This document shows, piece by piece, positions 10,863 to 21,780 of a DNA stretch of 64,000 bases. The notes under the pieces are model-generated. The model was given only the letters and a program-made list of their open reading frames with translations. It had not been told where the DNA came from and did no database searches. Position 1 is the first letter of the stretch. Each line of letters begins with the position of its first letter. Position numbers and translations under genes: made by a program. The DNA is from Malaya genurostris (taxonomy: Eukaryota > Arthropoda > Insecta > Diptera > Culicidae): contig NC_080571.1 of the NCBI RefSeq assembly GCF_030247185.1, positions 39,153,502-39,217,501 on the forward strand. The letters run 5' to 3'.

Positions 10863-11623
10863 AAGGGTATTTTGTAAGAGCTTATGAAATGACCTTTATT
10901 TTTTGGGTAGATGATTGCCTGGTATTTAACATTTGAATATGATTTAGGGATTTCAGATTCGGGCCGCTATGACTATTTTTCATAAAGGTCAATCTGGAGA
11001 TTTAATTTTCAACCACTTTTTCAAGAATTTGTGGGCGTATTTCAGCAATGACACTTTGAATCCCCATAAAAAAAAATAATTGAGTGGCGTAAAATCACAT
11101 GAACGCGAGGGCCGGTCTATCTCTCGAAATAATGTTATCGTTGGAATGTTCTTTCAATTAGTCGATTGTTTCGTCCGCAGTATGACAAGTGACACCATCC
11201 TGTTGAAACCACATTTCGTCCACATCGATATATTGAAGATTTGGCAACAAAAATTCATTGATCATGGTTCTGTATCGATTTTCATTCACGGTAACGCGTC
11301 GTCCTTCACTATTTTTTAAAGAAATAAGGACCGATGTTTTCACCAGCTCATGGACATCCATGGCATCCAAAAGTAGACCGAAATTTGGTAACTTTAGATT
11401 TTAGATAAATTTCACGAAGTGCTCTATGTATAAACAATTTTAAATGAACACTGATTTTTAACATAAATTTCCACGCTTTGGAAGCGTTGTTCCGGTGTTA
11501 ACCTATTCATGATGATTTGCCAAACAATACTGAGTAGAGACGTTACTTTACACTGTCAAAGCAACTTTCAGACGATAGGATAATCCCCATTGACAAAACA
11601 AATCTTCTATAAAAACCACCCGT
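10863..11623 (-). mobile_element. Internally deleted mariner-like element
   Basis: A 761-bp remnant flanked by TA on both sides (10861-10862 and 11624-11625). The ends are imperfect inverted repeats: AAGGGTATTTTGTAAGAG on the left, ACGGGTGGTTTTTATAG on the complement of the right. Read on the minus strand it holds the two halves of a transposase with the middle missing. The mismatched ends and frame breaks show an old, dead copy. Confidence 0.75.
10960..11510 (-). pseudogene. Mariner-like transposase remnant
   Basis: On the minus strand the frame starts at the ATG at 11510 with MNRLTPEQRFQSVEIYVKN, a helix-turn-helix N terminus. It soon stops, and jumps after a deletion to the catalytic part at about 11370-11158. 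There YRTMINEFLLPNLQ and WFQQDGVTCHTADETID are the second catalytic-Asp block typical of insect mariner relatives. Downstream, in shifted frames, a PLNYFFYG / LFFLWGF sequence corresponds to the PLDYFLWG block, with its Asp changed to Asn. A large internal deletion, frameshifts and a lost catalytic residue make it non-functional. Confidence 0.75.
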
Positions 11624-11639
11624 TATTACAAAACTAGAT

Positions 11640-12330
11640 GAGCCAAGAGGTTCTATTTCTCTCAAAAATCGATTTTAGGGAGGCAAAACGGAGAAGGAAA
11701 TCAAAACAAAAAGTTGGAATAATATGACCAGTGCTCCTTCCGATTACACCATGGAATATTGGTTTTGAAAGTTTTGTGATCGTCGAAAATTCGCTAAAAA
11801 TGAATCCCTAATACTAACAATGCTAACAATAGTTAGGCTGATGCATATTTAGCTAGACATTTGGATGGTTTTCACGAAATCTGTAAACATCATTATTTGA
11901 GTGATTTAATGCCGAAATGGCCTCACATGAAGCAAAAAAATATTTTTCACACCTTATTTATCCGATTTGACTTCATCGAATTGTAATTTGTTCAAAAATC
12001 TCAAGCCATCTCTAAGAAAACGATGTGAGTTTCGTATTGGAAGTTTCTACCACTGCTTTCGGCAACAGAAACTGAAAATCGACCCAAACACGTTTGTGAG
12101 ACCATCAACTAATATTCCTACAAATTGAAATAATTTTGAAACAAGGAAGCCATCTTGAGCCGCTCCTGTTCACGCTGTTTGTGAATGATCAATGGAGTGA
12201 ATTGGGGGACGCTGTGCTTCACTAATGGGCATTAGGAGGGAGGGTCATCGTTAAAATTGAAAATATTATTAAGTTAACACAGGTGTTTAGTTACATAGAA
12301 ACTTTCTATGCCATGGGCTAACTCAAATCG
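11640..12330 (+). pseudogene. Decayed reverse-transcriptase fragment of a non-LTR retrotransposon
   Basis: At about 12143-12193 the plus strand reads QGSHLEPLLFTLFVND. This is the 'PQGS.LGPLLF.LF.ND' segment (RT block around the primer grip) of Jockey/RTE-like reverse transcriptases. Upstream, from about 11650, scattered basic stretches in different frames could be the linker between endonuclease and RT, but stops and frameshifts are frequent. The piece is too decayed to assign a clade. Only the QGSH block is firm. Confidence 0.5.
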
Positions 12331-13560
12331 AAATACCATACAATTATTCAACGGATTTAAATTTGGATGAATTGTTACAAAAAAAATATTTTTTCCATTA
12401 ATTTAAAGCCATGAAGAGTTTGTACACCTACCACCTTACAATATCTTAAAACTGCAACAGTTTTGCGTCAAGTTGAAAAATGATTCCTGTTGTTCACCTC
12501 GTCACTTCTAATGAAGGATTTTTAACTCTCACCGCCCTGTACTTTGGGGCCCGAAATTTGGATATCGAGGAAATTAAATACGATCATATCAAGTTTGTGA
12601 AAATTAACTTGGCCACCTCTGAGAAATCGATGTGGGTTCATCCGCTCTTTCCGAGAAAATTTTGCATGAATAATTTCAAGGTTGTTACCCCTTTTTACTT
12701 TCAAAAGCACATTTTTAGAATTGTAGGTTTGAATAATCTTCACTCTGTAATTCCGGAACCGCAAGTCGAATTCGAACGAAGCGAAATATCTTTCCTGTTA
12801 GCACATTTGCTCTCACACTTCCAAGAAACCAAAGGTATTAAGGAGAAATATTGTCCCAAAAAATGCGAGCATAATTTCAACCGCTTGAGTTGAACGAATC
12901 GTCGCACAAAGCATAGCAGGCAAAACCGACACTAAGAAACCAGTAATATTTTCAGTGATTGAACACAGTGGGCTTACCACACGTTTGGTGGGTTTGTAAA
13001 ATACTCTCATGATTCGTAATGGATTTCTTTTATTATTTCAAAATTTGAGTATATCTTATTTCGATCTTTATTGTTATTGATTACTATTACACTAGAGCTA
13101 TGAACCGTTAATTTTTATAATTTTCTAACATGAGGTTAAATGTGTATCAAGGTCATTTTTAATTTCGTAAAGCGGTAGTGCGCAAAAGCTTAAGCACCTC
13201 AAGAAAGTCCCTATGCAAAAATTTGAGCTGAATCAGAAATGGATAAGGGGTACCACCCTGCAGTCAATCGAAATTTTTATAATGTTAAGATTTTTGGCAT
13301 AAAAGACAAATTGTCAATTTCTGAATTCTAAACTTTTTCTCAAAAATCCCAAAAAGTCGATTAAAAAAAAAAGGTTTTTCGAGATGGCACTAAATCTCGA
13401 CATTCTATCTGATCCTGAAGACCTTTGGCATCAAAAAAAAAATTTCGATTTCGGAAATTTCATATACGATTTCTTATAACATCAATTTTATTGTATTCCA
13501 CTCGTTATTTCAACACAAAAGGCAATGTTGCATAAATTCGCACTCAGTTCCCAATTGACT
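12331..13560. other. AT-rich sequence with one unrecognised open frame
   Basis: The longest frame is 12480-12893 (+), 137 codons from an ATG. It shows no recognisable motif, its complement is open over part of the same stretch, and the codon pattern is not convincing, so I do not call it a gene. Nothing else is supported. Confidence 0.45.
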
Positions 13561-13640
13561 TCCGGTTCGGGAGAAACCGGGTAAAATATGCAAAAAATGA
13601 AGAACAATTGCATTCGAATTATAGAACACATGGATCAATA

Positions 13641-14530
13641 AGTCCCGAGACTAACAATGGAAACAACATTTTTTTTGCAAATTTTTCTTTTATTCATAAA
13701 CATAATCACTTTTTAGGGTGATTCAATGGTTCCAACGTTTTTCCAATTTTTCAATACCATGTTTATAAAAATAATTATCTTTCGCTTCAAAATAAGCTTC
13801 AGTTTCAGCGATGACCTCCTCATTTGAGCCAAATCTTTTTCCCTGTAGCATTTTTTTAAGATCAGCAAAGAGCCAGTAGTCACTGGGGGCTAAATCTGGC
13901 GAGTATGGAGGGTGGGGAAGCAGATCAAAGCCCAATTCGTTCAATTTCACCATTGTTATCATTGACTTGTGACGGGGTGCATTTTGTTCCATCGAAAGCA
14001 ATCGCGGCACCCACTTGGAAAAAACCTTTTTGATGCTCAATTTTTCATGAAGGATAGTAAATACACTTCCATATGATATCTGTTTCATCTCAGCAATCTC
14101 ACGGAGCTTCACTTTACGATCTTTCATTATAATTTTTGTCACTTCACTCACATTTTCCGGTGTAACGGCTTCCACAGGTCTACCCGAAGGTTCCGCGTCA
14201 TTTGTGTAGGTACGACCACGTTTAAACTCGGCGAACCACCGACAAATCGTTGCTTTTGATGGACAGAAGTCCGGATAACATTTTTCAATCTATTGTTTCA
14301 CTTGCACGGTGTTTTTACCCATTAAAAAACAATGTTTTATCGAAACACGAAACTCGGTTTTTCCATTTTTTAAACAAACTACAAAACGACTTTACTCCAA
14401 CCTCGATAACTCAGCTGTTTCTGGTCGGATCGACTTAAAATTTTGACCCGTTTCAAGCAAAGGTTAGTACTCTAGAAAGACGTGGTTACTGGTTTACTAC
14501 GAGCGCCATCTCTGCTTTAGTCTCGGGACA
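13641..14530 (-). mobile_element. Deletion derivative of a mariner transposon with intact inverted ends
   Basis: 890 bp between TA dinucleotides (13639-13640 and 14531-14532). The ends match as inverted repeats: AGTCCCGAGACTAA on the left and TGTCCCGAGACTAA on the complement of the right, differing only at the first base. An autonomous mariner is about 1.3 kb, so some 400 bp are missing. The missing part corresponds to the middle of the transposase. Because the ends are preserved, a related transposase could in principle still recognise it. Confidence 0.85.
13723..14372 (-). pseudogene. Mariner transposase, frameshifted and missing its central third
   Basis: Minus strand. The N-terminal helix-turn-helix region (about 14372-14180) is recognisable across frames (MEK.EFRV near the start, then ATICRWFAEFKRGRT) but is broken by stops and a frameshift. 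From 14175 a 150-codon frame continues through EAVTPENVSEV, REIAEMKQISYGSV and SKWVPRLLS. It then jumps past the first catalytic Asp block to HPPYSPDLAPSDYWLFADLKK, the third catalytic block, and ends in KFGSNEEV-like and GIEKLEKRWNH sequence, the normal C terminus. The join near MEQNAPRHKS marks the deletion. The protein cannot be catalytic. Confidence 0.85.
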
Positions 14531-14532
14531 TA

Positions 14533-15300
14533 TTGAGACTCATTCAATTTTCACCAGCGTAGGTTCAACTGAAAGGTCTTACAACCCCATATAATTCTAC
14601 CAAATTTTATCCAGATACGACTTCCGGTTCCGGAATTACAAACGGATAGGTATAAAATTTCATTTTCAGGGGCGTGAAAAATTCCATCAAATACATTCAA
14701 ATAGCCGTATAATGCTTGAATTGGACAGATTATTTAGTTGATGACCGAATACATTGATTTTGGATATACCGGATGTTTCCAGGTTCCGGAAGTATAAAAA
14801 AGTGATCGTGTACTCCACACCGGAAATCAATCTTTTTTTCTTAAGTTTATGAACCAACTTTCACAAATACAGATTCAAAGGAATGGTCTTATATTCCCAC
14901 AACAAATACCTGAATTTTATTTGGATCCGACAGCCGGTTCCGGAAATATGGGGTAAAATGTGCAAAAAATTGTTAAAATAAGTGCACCAACTTTTCTCAG
15001 AGATTGCCGAAATGATTTTCAAAAACTTAGATTTAAAAGAAAGGTCTTGTGATTTCATACAAAATTCCATAATTTTGCTTGGATCGGACTTCCGGTTCCG
15101 GAGTTATGGGATAAACTGGGTGCAAAAAATGGCAACAAGCGTACTAATTTTTCTCAAAGATGGCGTGAACGATTTTTACATACTAAAATTGAAATGAATG
15201 GTCCTATGATTCTATACATAACTTCTGAGCCTTATCTGGATCCGACTTCCGGTTTCGAAATTATAGGGTAAAGTGTGTTAAAAATTTTATATCATCACTT
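14533..15300. repeat. Diverged tandem block of the 'cttccggttccgg' repeat family
   Basis: Four or five imperfect units of roughly 180-200 bp follow one another. Each has an 'acttccggttccggaattatggg' -type core, a 'gtgcaaaaaat' stretch, a 'tttctcagagat' stretch, then 'aacttagattcaaa(t)gaaaggtctta'. Cores lie near 14625, 14785, 14932, 15088 and 15247. One more core precedes the mariner element at 13558. The same family is found at 9.9, 15.85, 24.0, 43.2 and 46.7-48.3 kb. No coding potential. Confidence 0.7.
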
Positions 15301-16071
15301 AAAGGGGCGAAACAGAGTACTTAAAAAAATTCTTAATCGACATCAAAACTGCTACAATCGGTAGTCATTATCAGTAGACGGCCTAACGAAGCGATTCCGG
15401 TTATTCCTTCAAGGATCGAAGAAAAATAGTTTGAAGAATACCACAGTATTATATATGATAGAATGATTGATATGAGAAAGGTTTGTCATAAACGATGGCA
15501 TACACATTCCCAGAAAAAATACATTTTTCTACTTTGCAAAACTTATTAAGTTGTGCCGATATAAACTTGATTCGGCACTAATAGTTCCCCAATTCCTGTT
15601 CCGGAAGCACCGGAAGAAAAACTCCTAAAGTAGGACTCACTTCGATTCATCAGCGATGCTTGAACCGATTTTCACAATTACAATTACAGCGATTATAGGG
15701 CGATGGGTGTCAATGCTTTCAAACCGCCATATAAAATGACGATACAAAACCAGTACGCACCGGTACGAGCTGACACGGAAGAAGAAAACACAACCACGCC
15801 TTTACAAACAATGCACACAGCGGGCTTTGTTCAATTACTCACTTTCCTCAGATAAAGCGTGACTGATTTTCACCAACTTAGATTCAAATTAAAGCTCTTA
15901 TGATCCCATACAAAGGTTTAGAATTTCATCCGAATGCAAAAATTTCGGTTGCGGAATTACGGGGTGAAGGTTGTAAAAAAGGCTTGGCGCATGTGCGTAA
16001 GCATGCTGATTCGAGATAGTATAAATTTATTTAGTTTCTTGTTTCATTATTGATTCGATAACTGAATAAGG
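15301..16071. repeat. Dispersed repeats, including a ~150-bp shared module
   Basis: The segment 15697-15850 (GGCGATGGGTGTCAATGC..., then CCATATAAAATGACGA and ACCAGTACGCAC) recurs in the same orientation at 43243-43420 and inverted at about 23905-24028. A 'cggaattac' repeat unit follows at 15840-15965. No gene seen. Confidence 0.6.
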
Positions 16072-16073
16072 TA

Positions 16074-17258
16074 AAGACTGTCCCAGAAGGTATGGTCGCA
16101 ACCAAAACCGCTGCCATTTCGCAATGGTTCAGAATCTGTCAATTTTTATAGCTGCGTCCTGTTGTTTACACTCTTCTCTAACAACTTGTGAGAAAGATAG
16201 CTAAAATGGAAGGAGTAAGTGAAAAAGCCGTGCGAAATGCAATCATGAATTTCGGTGAGGATAACACCTTTGAGGATAAACCGAAAACGGGTCGAAAAAA
16301 AGGTTCTGCCAACCCTCAGTTGGATAAACGTATACTGAAGGCGTTCGAACAAAAGAAGGAGGTTTTAGTTCGGGATGTGGCCAAAAAAGTGGGAGCTTCG
16401 AAGTCAAATGTTCTTCGTGCTAAAGAACGTTTGAATCTTCGAACGCAGAAACAACCAAAACGTAGTCCGAAACAAGAAGCATCGATCAGGCCGAAGGTTC
16501 GAAAGCTGTACAATACGATTCTTGCTGGAAATTTGAACTGCATAATCATGGACGACAAAACCTACGTGAAACTCGATTACAAATCCTTGCCGGGACCACA
16601 ATATTATACGGTGCGAGAAGGGCAAGTGTTAAACCAGTCCGAGACATCGATTGAAGTTGAAAAATTTGGTAAGAAAGCTATGGTCTGGCAAGCAATTTGT
16701 AGTTGCGGTAAGATTTCGAAACCCTTCATCACCACTGCTTCAATAAACAGCGAAATATATATCAAGGAATGTTCACAAAAACGACTTCTACCCATGATTC
16801 GAAGCCACAAGGATCCTGTTGTCTTCTGGCCAGATCTTGCTTCTTGCCACTACTCGAAATCAACGGTAGAATGGTATACTACCGAAAATGTCACTTTCAT
16901 CCCAAAAGACATGAATCCACCAAATTGCCCACAACTTCGATCAATTGAGGAATTTTGGACATTCACGAAGGCACATCTTAGGAAACATGTCTCGGCAGCC
17001 AAAACCATTCAACAGTTCGAAGAAGATTGGAAAAAAGTGTCAAAACTTGTCGCCAAGAAGTCTGTACGGAATTTAATGAGGAACGTTCGTAAGAAGATGC
17101 GCCAGTTAGTCTACAATGGCTAAGTAGCAAATGTTGAGAATAATATTCTGTTGTTGTAGTCTAATATTATCAGTATATCGAATAAAATTTGAATATCTAA
17201 CACTTGTGAACTATTTACAGCGAAATCAAAGTGCGTCCATACTTTCTGGGACAGTCTT
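16074..17258 (+). mobile_element. DD37E-type Tc1/mariner transposon, copy 1
   Basis: 1,185 bp between TA duplications (16072-16073 and 17259-17260). The ends are inverted repeats beginning AAGACTGTCCCAGAA on both sides and matching, with two differences, over about 27 bases. It encodes a transposase whose second Asp and Glu are separated by 37 residues, the spacing of the ITmD37E group known from mosquitoes (from memory). Compared with copy 2 (59354-60620) it lacks 81 bp near the 5' end of the gene but is otherwise open. Confidence 0.88.
16188..17123 (+). CDS. DD37E Tc1/mariner transposase, N-terminally shortened
   Basis: A cut-and-paste transposase that binds the inverted ends and catalyses excision and insertion at TA. 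The open frame is 311 codons; its first in-frame ATG is at 16206. It begins inside the first helix-turn-helix (RKIAKMEGVSEKAVRNAI). A second DNA-binding segment (DKRILKAFEQKKEVLVRDVA, SKSNVLRAKERL) follows. The catalytic core has IMDDKTYVKLD (first Asp), VFWPDLASCHYSKS (second Asp) and NCPQLRSIEEFW (Glu), with 37 residues between the second Asp and the Glu. An 81-bp in-frame deletion relative to copy 2 has removed 27 codons, including the start of the first DNA-binding helix, so activity is doubtful although the catalytic triad is intact. Confidence 0.85.
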   Translation: MRKIAKMEGVSEKAVRNAIMNFGEDNTFEDKPKTGRKKGSANPQLDKRILKAFEQKKEVLVRDVAKKVGASKSNVLRAKERLNLRTQKQPKRSPKQEASIRPKVRKLYNTILAGNLNCIIMDDKTYVKLDYKSLPGPQYYTVREGQVLNQSETSIEVEKFGKKAMVWQAICSCGKISKPFITTASINSEIYIKECSQKRLLPMIRSHKDPVVFWPDLASCHYSKSTVEWYTTENVTFIPKDMNPPNCPQLRSIEEFWTFTKAHLRKHVSAAKTIQQFEEDWKKVSKLVAKKSVRNLMRNVRKKMRQLVYNG

Positions 17259-17260
17259 TA

Positions 17261-18290
17261 GGAGTTGATATAATCAAGGATGGCTTTTATCATATCAAAG
17301 AACACTCACTAGAAACTCTTCACACGATTCAATCAGTGCCATCAAAGAGAGACAGATATCATCGCAGCAAAAGAAAACCGGCATTATTCATTTCACATAG
17401 AATAGACACCAATGCAAGAGCGAATTTCTCTCGATAACCTGTCTGAGCACACTGCTGTGGGGATTCTCTCTGAAGCAACAAACGATCGCTTATTCTCGTT
17501 TCGCAATCCAATTCTACATGGGCAGTGGATAATTGCGATAGAATCATTTTACTATTGCCGCAATTGTGAAAGTTCCACACCAGGGTTCTGAAATATTGCA
17601 ACCTAGTATGAGAATCATCAAGTTGAATCATCGATTCGATTTTCTGCGATAATTGTCAACTTGCGATTCCCTCTTGGTAAATTTCACACTGCGCCGATCA
17701 TTACCAGACTGTAAATTTTTTTAAGGACCGTGAAATACTCAGAGTATGAAGTGGAGTGAAGAAATGTAGAAAATGGTTCATGCATTGAGAGATACGAGTT
17801 CTTGTAGCAACTTCTACCGGATTGAAAATGTTGTATACAATGTAAAGGAATATCGATCAGCTTCTGTCAAATTATCGACAATCACCAACACTGGATAAAA
17901 TATGATTTCTTTTCTGTAAATTTCACTCGGAAACTAACGAGTTTCACTGACATTTGTTTTGTCTTTTTGATCGCTTAATTTGGTTTTCTCAAGGAGTGAA
18001 TTGACAACCAATAACAATATGTGGGTTTGGAAATTCTGGGAAAATCGTGACCGGTTAGTCAATGTCATATTGGGAAATGAATTTTTTTCTTTCAGATATT
18101 TGTTTGGATATCGAAGGGGTTGTATTCCCGACAGACAATGGTTTTCTAAGAACGATTTCGAACCATCAAACCAAGCCTTATCTGAAAACCGCTTCGCTAA
18201 AAGATGAATAGAAATTCTCACTGGCTCCCGTTTTATTGATTGCAGCACGAAATAAAAAAAACAGAACCCAAAACCGGCCGTTTTGCCATT
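17261..18290. other. Unassigned sequence, no gene seen
   Basis: Mixed-composition sequence after the DD37E element. Small open frames at 17231-17437 (+), 17359-17631 (-) and 17934-18248 (-) show no known motif, and I see no terminal repeats. Confidence 0.45.
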
Positions 18291-18960
18291 CGAATCACGC
18301 GCCTCCTAGCCTCGAGCTTGGTTTATCGGTTATTTTCCCCATCTCCATAAAATAAAAACTGAACAGCAATCGTCAACTGTCGGTGTCGGTGCGTGTGCGC
18401 TGAAAAATGCCCCCGGAATCACCGAGCATTCCTGGTAACCGAACAAAAATCACGATTCCCGGATCAGGATGTGAATTCTAGCGCCGGTGTGTATTTTGGC
18501 AGACGTCTGTTCCGATTCCCGGGGCGGCCAAGACCAACATTGCCTTGGAATGCTGGGAAGCCTGTGAAGCACCAGGTCGACGAAAAGCAAAAAAGCAAGA
18601 ATGCTAATTTTTCCCTTGGCCTCCTCCGAACGACGTTTTCGCCCTTTTCCGCCCCAGAAATTCGAAAATATTTCACAGCGAAGGCAGAATCCATTTTGCG
18701 AGCGTGCTCGAGGAATGCAAGGGATTTAGAATTGAGTCTTTTTTTCTGTTGTTGTCTACTGTATTTTCGTTCGCCGAAAAATTACTGCCTGACATTCGAA
18801 GCGAAGCCAAAGACAGACGCAATTGTTGGCCGGAAATTCCGCGAAGTGGTAATTTGTGCAAGCTTTTCTCGGAGATGGTTTCTCTGGTCACGGTGATGAA
18901 ACGTTGCCAAATTGATATCGAATCAAATGAAATCGAATTAAAAGGTGCGTGTGGCTTTAC
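18291..18960 (+). other. GC-richer island, possible host-derived sequence
   Basis: The composition shifts to higher GC with no recognisable repeat. An ATAAAATAAAA stretch (about 18347) precedes it, and a good splice-donor-like site (AAG|GTGCGT at 18942-18950) closes it. The overlapping frames 18393-18896 (+), 18704-18964 (+) and two minus frames have no recognisable domain. It could be a non-coding first exon or conserved regulatory DNA. That is speculation from composition alone. Confidence 0.25.
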
Positions 18961-19779
18961 TTAAAGGACAGTCCTATCTTCAGTCTACTACCAACATAGT
19001 ACTAACGAAAAACCATCTTGGGAAAGTTGTTTTCGTTTGCACATTTACAATTCAAAATAAGTACCATCTGTTTGCTTGGTGAATAAAGATGGGGTAACTT
19101 TGCGGAGTCTAAAAATGGAACGATCCGTTTCCAGATATGAGGCAGATGTTGTTGTTTACAAATTGGCCAAAACTATTCCCCCCCCCCCCCCCCCTTAAAC
19201 AACTACCTTCATAAATAAATGGATCTAGTGTTTCGGCTTTGATTCAGATGATTGTTCAATTGAACAGTTTCCCAACGTTAACTCGGTTTGTGGTAGTAAA
19301 TCCAGTACTCGATAAATGGCACCCTAGGGTACTGTTAACTTTTTCAAACTTCTAGCATTTGAGTTTTTCTCTCTCTCTCTCTGTGTTATTTTACTATTGA
19401 CGTGGGACTTGCTAAACTCATTTGGAAAATCGAACTCTGCTGATTTGTTCACTGTTGCATTTTTATCATCGAGAAAACTTGATATGTGTAACAAATTTAG
19501 CTTTAGAAACTAGTGAGAATTGCCCTCAAAAAGTAGAAACTAACCAGTCGTTTTTACGCATTTGCGTTCCAACTTGTACACCACTTTTCTTTAATTCAAT
19601 TCAGCCGTGAAGCTCAACTTGAACCATTTGATAGACATGTCAAATCGTTTCACTTTCAAATTCTTCGATTTTCACCGAAATAAAATTAAAGACTGATTTT
19701 ACGAGACCACGCATCGGCCGAGCAAAGTCTCAACATGTACGAAGTTCTTCTAAAATTGGGTTGCTGTCTGAGTTGTGTC
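18961..19779. other. Unassigned sequence with a poly-C run
   Basis: No gene. A homopolymer of about 17-18 C residues lies at roughly 19177-19194 and a short CT microsatellite at about 19366-19381. Confidence 0.55.
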
Positions 19780-19781
19780 TA

Positions 19782-20126
19782 AGGCTGTGAACCATTTCGC
19801 CGATTATTTTTAACTTTTGGTTGAAATCTGACACTTGAGCGGTTATTTTGTGTCGAGTAGTTAAATTTAACTAAAACTGCGGCCCATTTCAAAATTTGAC
19901 GGACGGAAAGTTATTTGGCTTTATTTTCCACTGGAAATGATTTCAACTAAAGAATTAATATTAAAATTTTTATTGCAAGATTTTTTTCAGTGTCGGAAAA
20001 TAACCATCGATCTGTCAAAAAAGACCATGCTCTTGAGCAGAGTTATTTTTGACAACATCGAATTAACCGCTCGAGTGTCAGATTTTACCCAAAAGTTAAA
20101 ATTAACCGCGAAATGGCTCACAGCCT
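19782..20126. mobile_element. TA-flanked MITE with ~70-bp inverted ends
   Basis: 345 bp between TA dinucleotides (19780-19781 and 20127-20128). The left end reads AGGCTGTGAACCATTTCGCC and the complement of the right end AGGCTGTGAGCCATTTCGCG. The match continues for about 70 bases through TTTTAACTTTTGG and ATCTGACACT with scattered differences. No coding potential. TA target and non-coding interior fit a non-autonomous Tc1/mariner-class element. Confidence 0.85.
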
Positions 20127-20128
20127 TA

Positions 20129-20400
20129 GTACATTTCATAAAAGTTCAATTGATGAAATGATTAGTAAAAATTTTCAATTCTACTGTTTCATTCATAACT
20201 CGTTCGTCAGCCTGTTTTGCCTTGAATGTTGATAAAAATTTTGGTTAAATAGAAATTACTTTTTGCTATTTCAATTGACATAGGAAGTTGGCGAACAAAC
20301 AAAAATCAAGACGTTGAAAAGGGAACGAATTTCTGATAATCAAATCAATAGAAGTAAGAAGTATTTGACAAACTATTGGAATCACATTTCGAACCAAATC
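20129..20400. other. AT-rich spacer
   Basis: No gene or repeat boundary recognised between the MITE and the 117-bp repeat cluster. Confidence 0.5.
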
Positions 20401-20412
20401 AATTTATATTCG

Positions 20413-20790
20413 CGACGATATTCCTTAAAAACCCTTACAATGTGGGTAATTTCGGAACGGGATTGATGAGTAGATGACGGAAAACGATGTTTGAAGTGGT
20501 TCGGAAATCCAAGATGGCGACTTCCGGTTTGTCGATATTCCTTAAAAACCTTTACATTGTGGGTATTTTCGGAACGGGATTGATGAGTAGTTGACGAAAA
20601 ACGATGTTTGAAGTGGTTCGGAAATCCAAGATGGCATCTTCCGGTTGTTTGATATTGCTTAAAAACATTTACAATATGAGTATTTTCGGGACGGATTTGA
20701 TGAGTATATACCGGGAAATTATGTTTAAAAGCGCTTCAAAACTCAAAATGGTGAGTTCAGTTGTATCGGTATTCTTTGACGATCATTACG
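20413..20790. repeat. Three direct copies of a 117-bp repeat
   Basis: Units with GATATTCCTTAAAAACC landmarks begin near 20417, 20534 and 20651, exactly 117 bp apart. Each carries 'aatgtgggtattttcggaacgggattgatgag' -like and 'ccaagatggc(g)acttccgg' -like sequence. The third unit is more diverged. The same repeat occurs inverted at 21450-21780. Confidence 0.85.
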
Positions 20791-21449
20791 ATATGATTAT
20801 ATATCGTTAAAAAAAAGTTATCCTTCTGACAAAGGTGTTTCCTGCTAATCATTATTGTTTGAATGTTGTACTATATTTTCGAAATGACCATAACAAGTAG
20901 ACGTCTGAACAGCTATAATAATTTTATATTGTTTAAGTTATATTGTATGTGTTCAATATTTTATTGAACAACTGGAAGTCTCAATCTAATATTTGGAAGC
21001 AACCACAAACATTAAAATTTGGTTTCAAATTAATGACCGCGTTCTTCAATTTTTTTTCTATTTTCAGTGTTACACTTAAAATTTCAGTTGTTTTAGTGTA
21101 CGTGATAAAATCGAAAAAAGTACTGTTACTCTCATCACGATACATTTGTTTTTATTTAAACTTGTCAAAATCTCATGTCAACTGGCCCGTCGGAATATGA
21201 TTTAACATTTTGTAAGCCATTGAGAAAAAGGGATATTATTTGACTCAAGTGTTAAGAGTCAGTTAGACAACCACATGACACTGAATTTCTAACATTTATG
21301 AGCAATTTCAGAAATAAATAGCAGATAAACTGGCAGGATCGACTTTCTCCGAATCGGATGAAACAATGTACACCTCTCCAGTATGGCAATCTCTTCTTCC
21401 TGATAAAGGAACCTTTTCGACTCAATATTAATTTTTAGAATGTCGAATT
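20791..21449. other. AT-rich spacer between inverted 117-bp repeat clusters
   Basis: No supported gene. It would form the loop of the foldback structure made by the flanking clusters. Confidence 0.5.
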
Positions 21450-21780
21450 TTAAAACTGAAACTAACCACTTCAAACATCGTTTTCCGTCATCTACTCATC
21501 AATCCTTTTCCGAAAATACCCACATTGTAAAGGTTTTTAAGGAATATCGACAAACCGGAAGTCGTCATCTTGGATTTCCGAACTATTTCAAACATCGTTT
21601 TCGTTCAACTACTCGTCAATTCCAGTTCGACAATACCCACATTGTAAGGGTTTTAAGGAATATGGATAAACAGGAAATCACCATCTTGGATTTTGAACCG
21701 ACCCCAAACATCATTTTCTTGCACCCACTTATCACATCCGTTCCGAAAATGGGAACTTGGAACCAGTATAGCCGAAGTCG
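21450..21780. repeat. Inverted copies of the 117-bp repeat
   Basis: The reverse complement of the 20.4-kb units appears here at least twice, then as a weaker third unit (landmark GGTTTTTAAGGAATATCGAC near 21531, then GGTTTTAAGGAATATGGAT near 21649). With the direct copies it makes a foldback of about 1.37 kb. Confidence 0.8.

Noticed and set aside
12480..12893. 137-codon open frame as a host gene
   Set aside because: No recognisable motif, an overlapping open frame on the other strand, and no splice or promoter signals.
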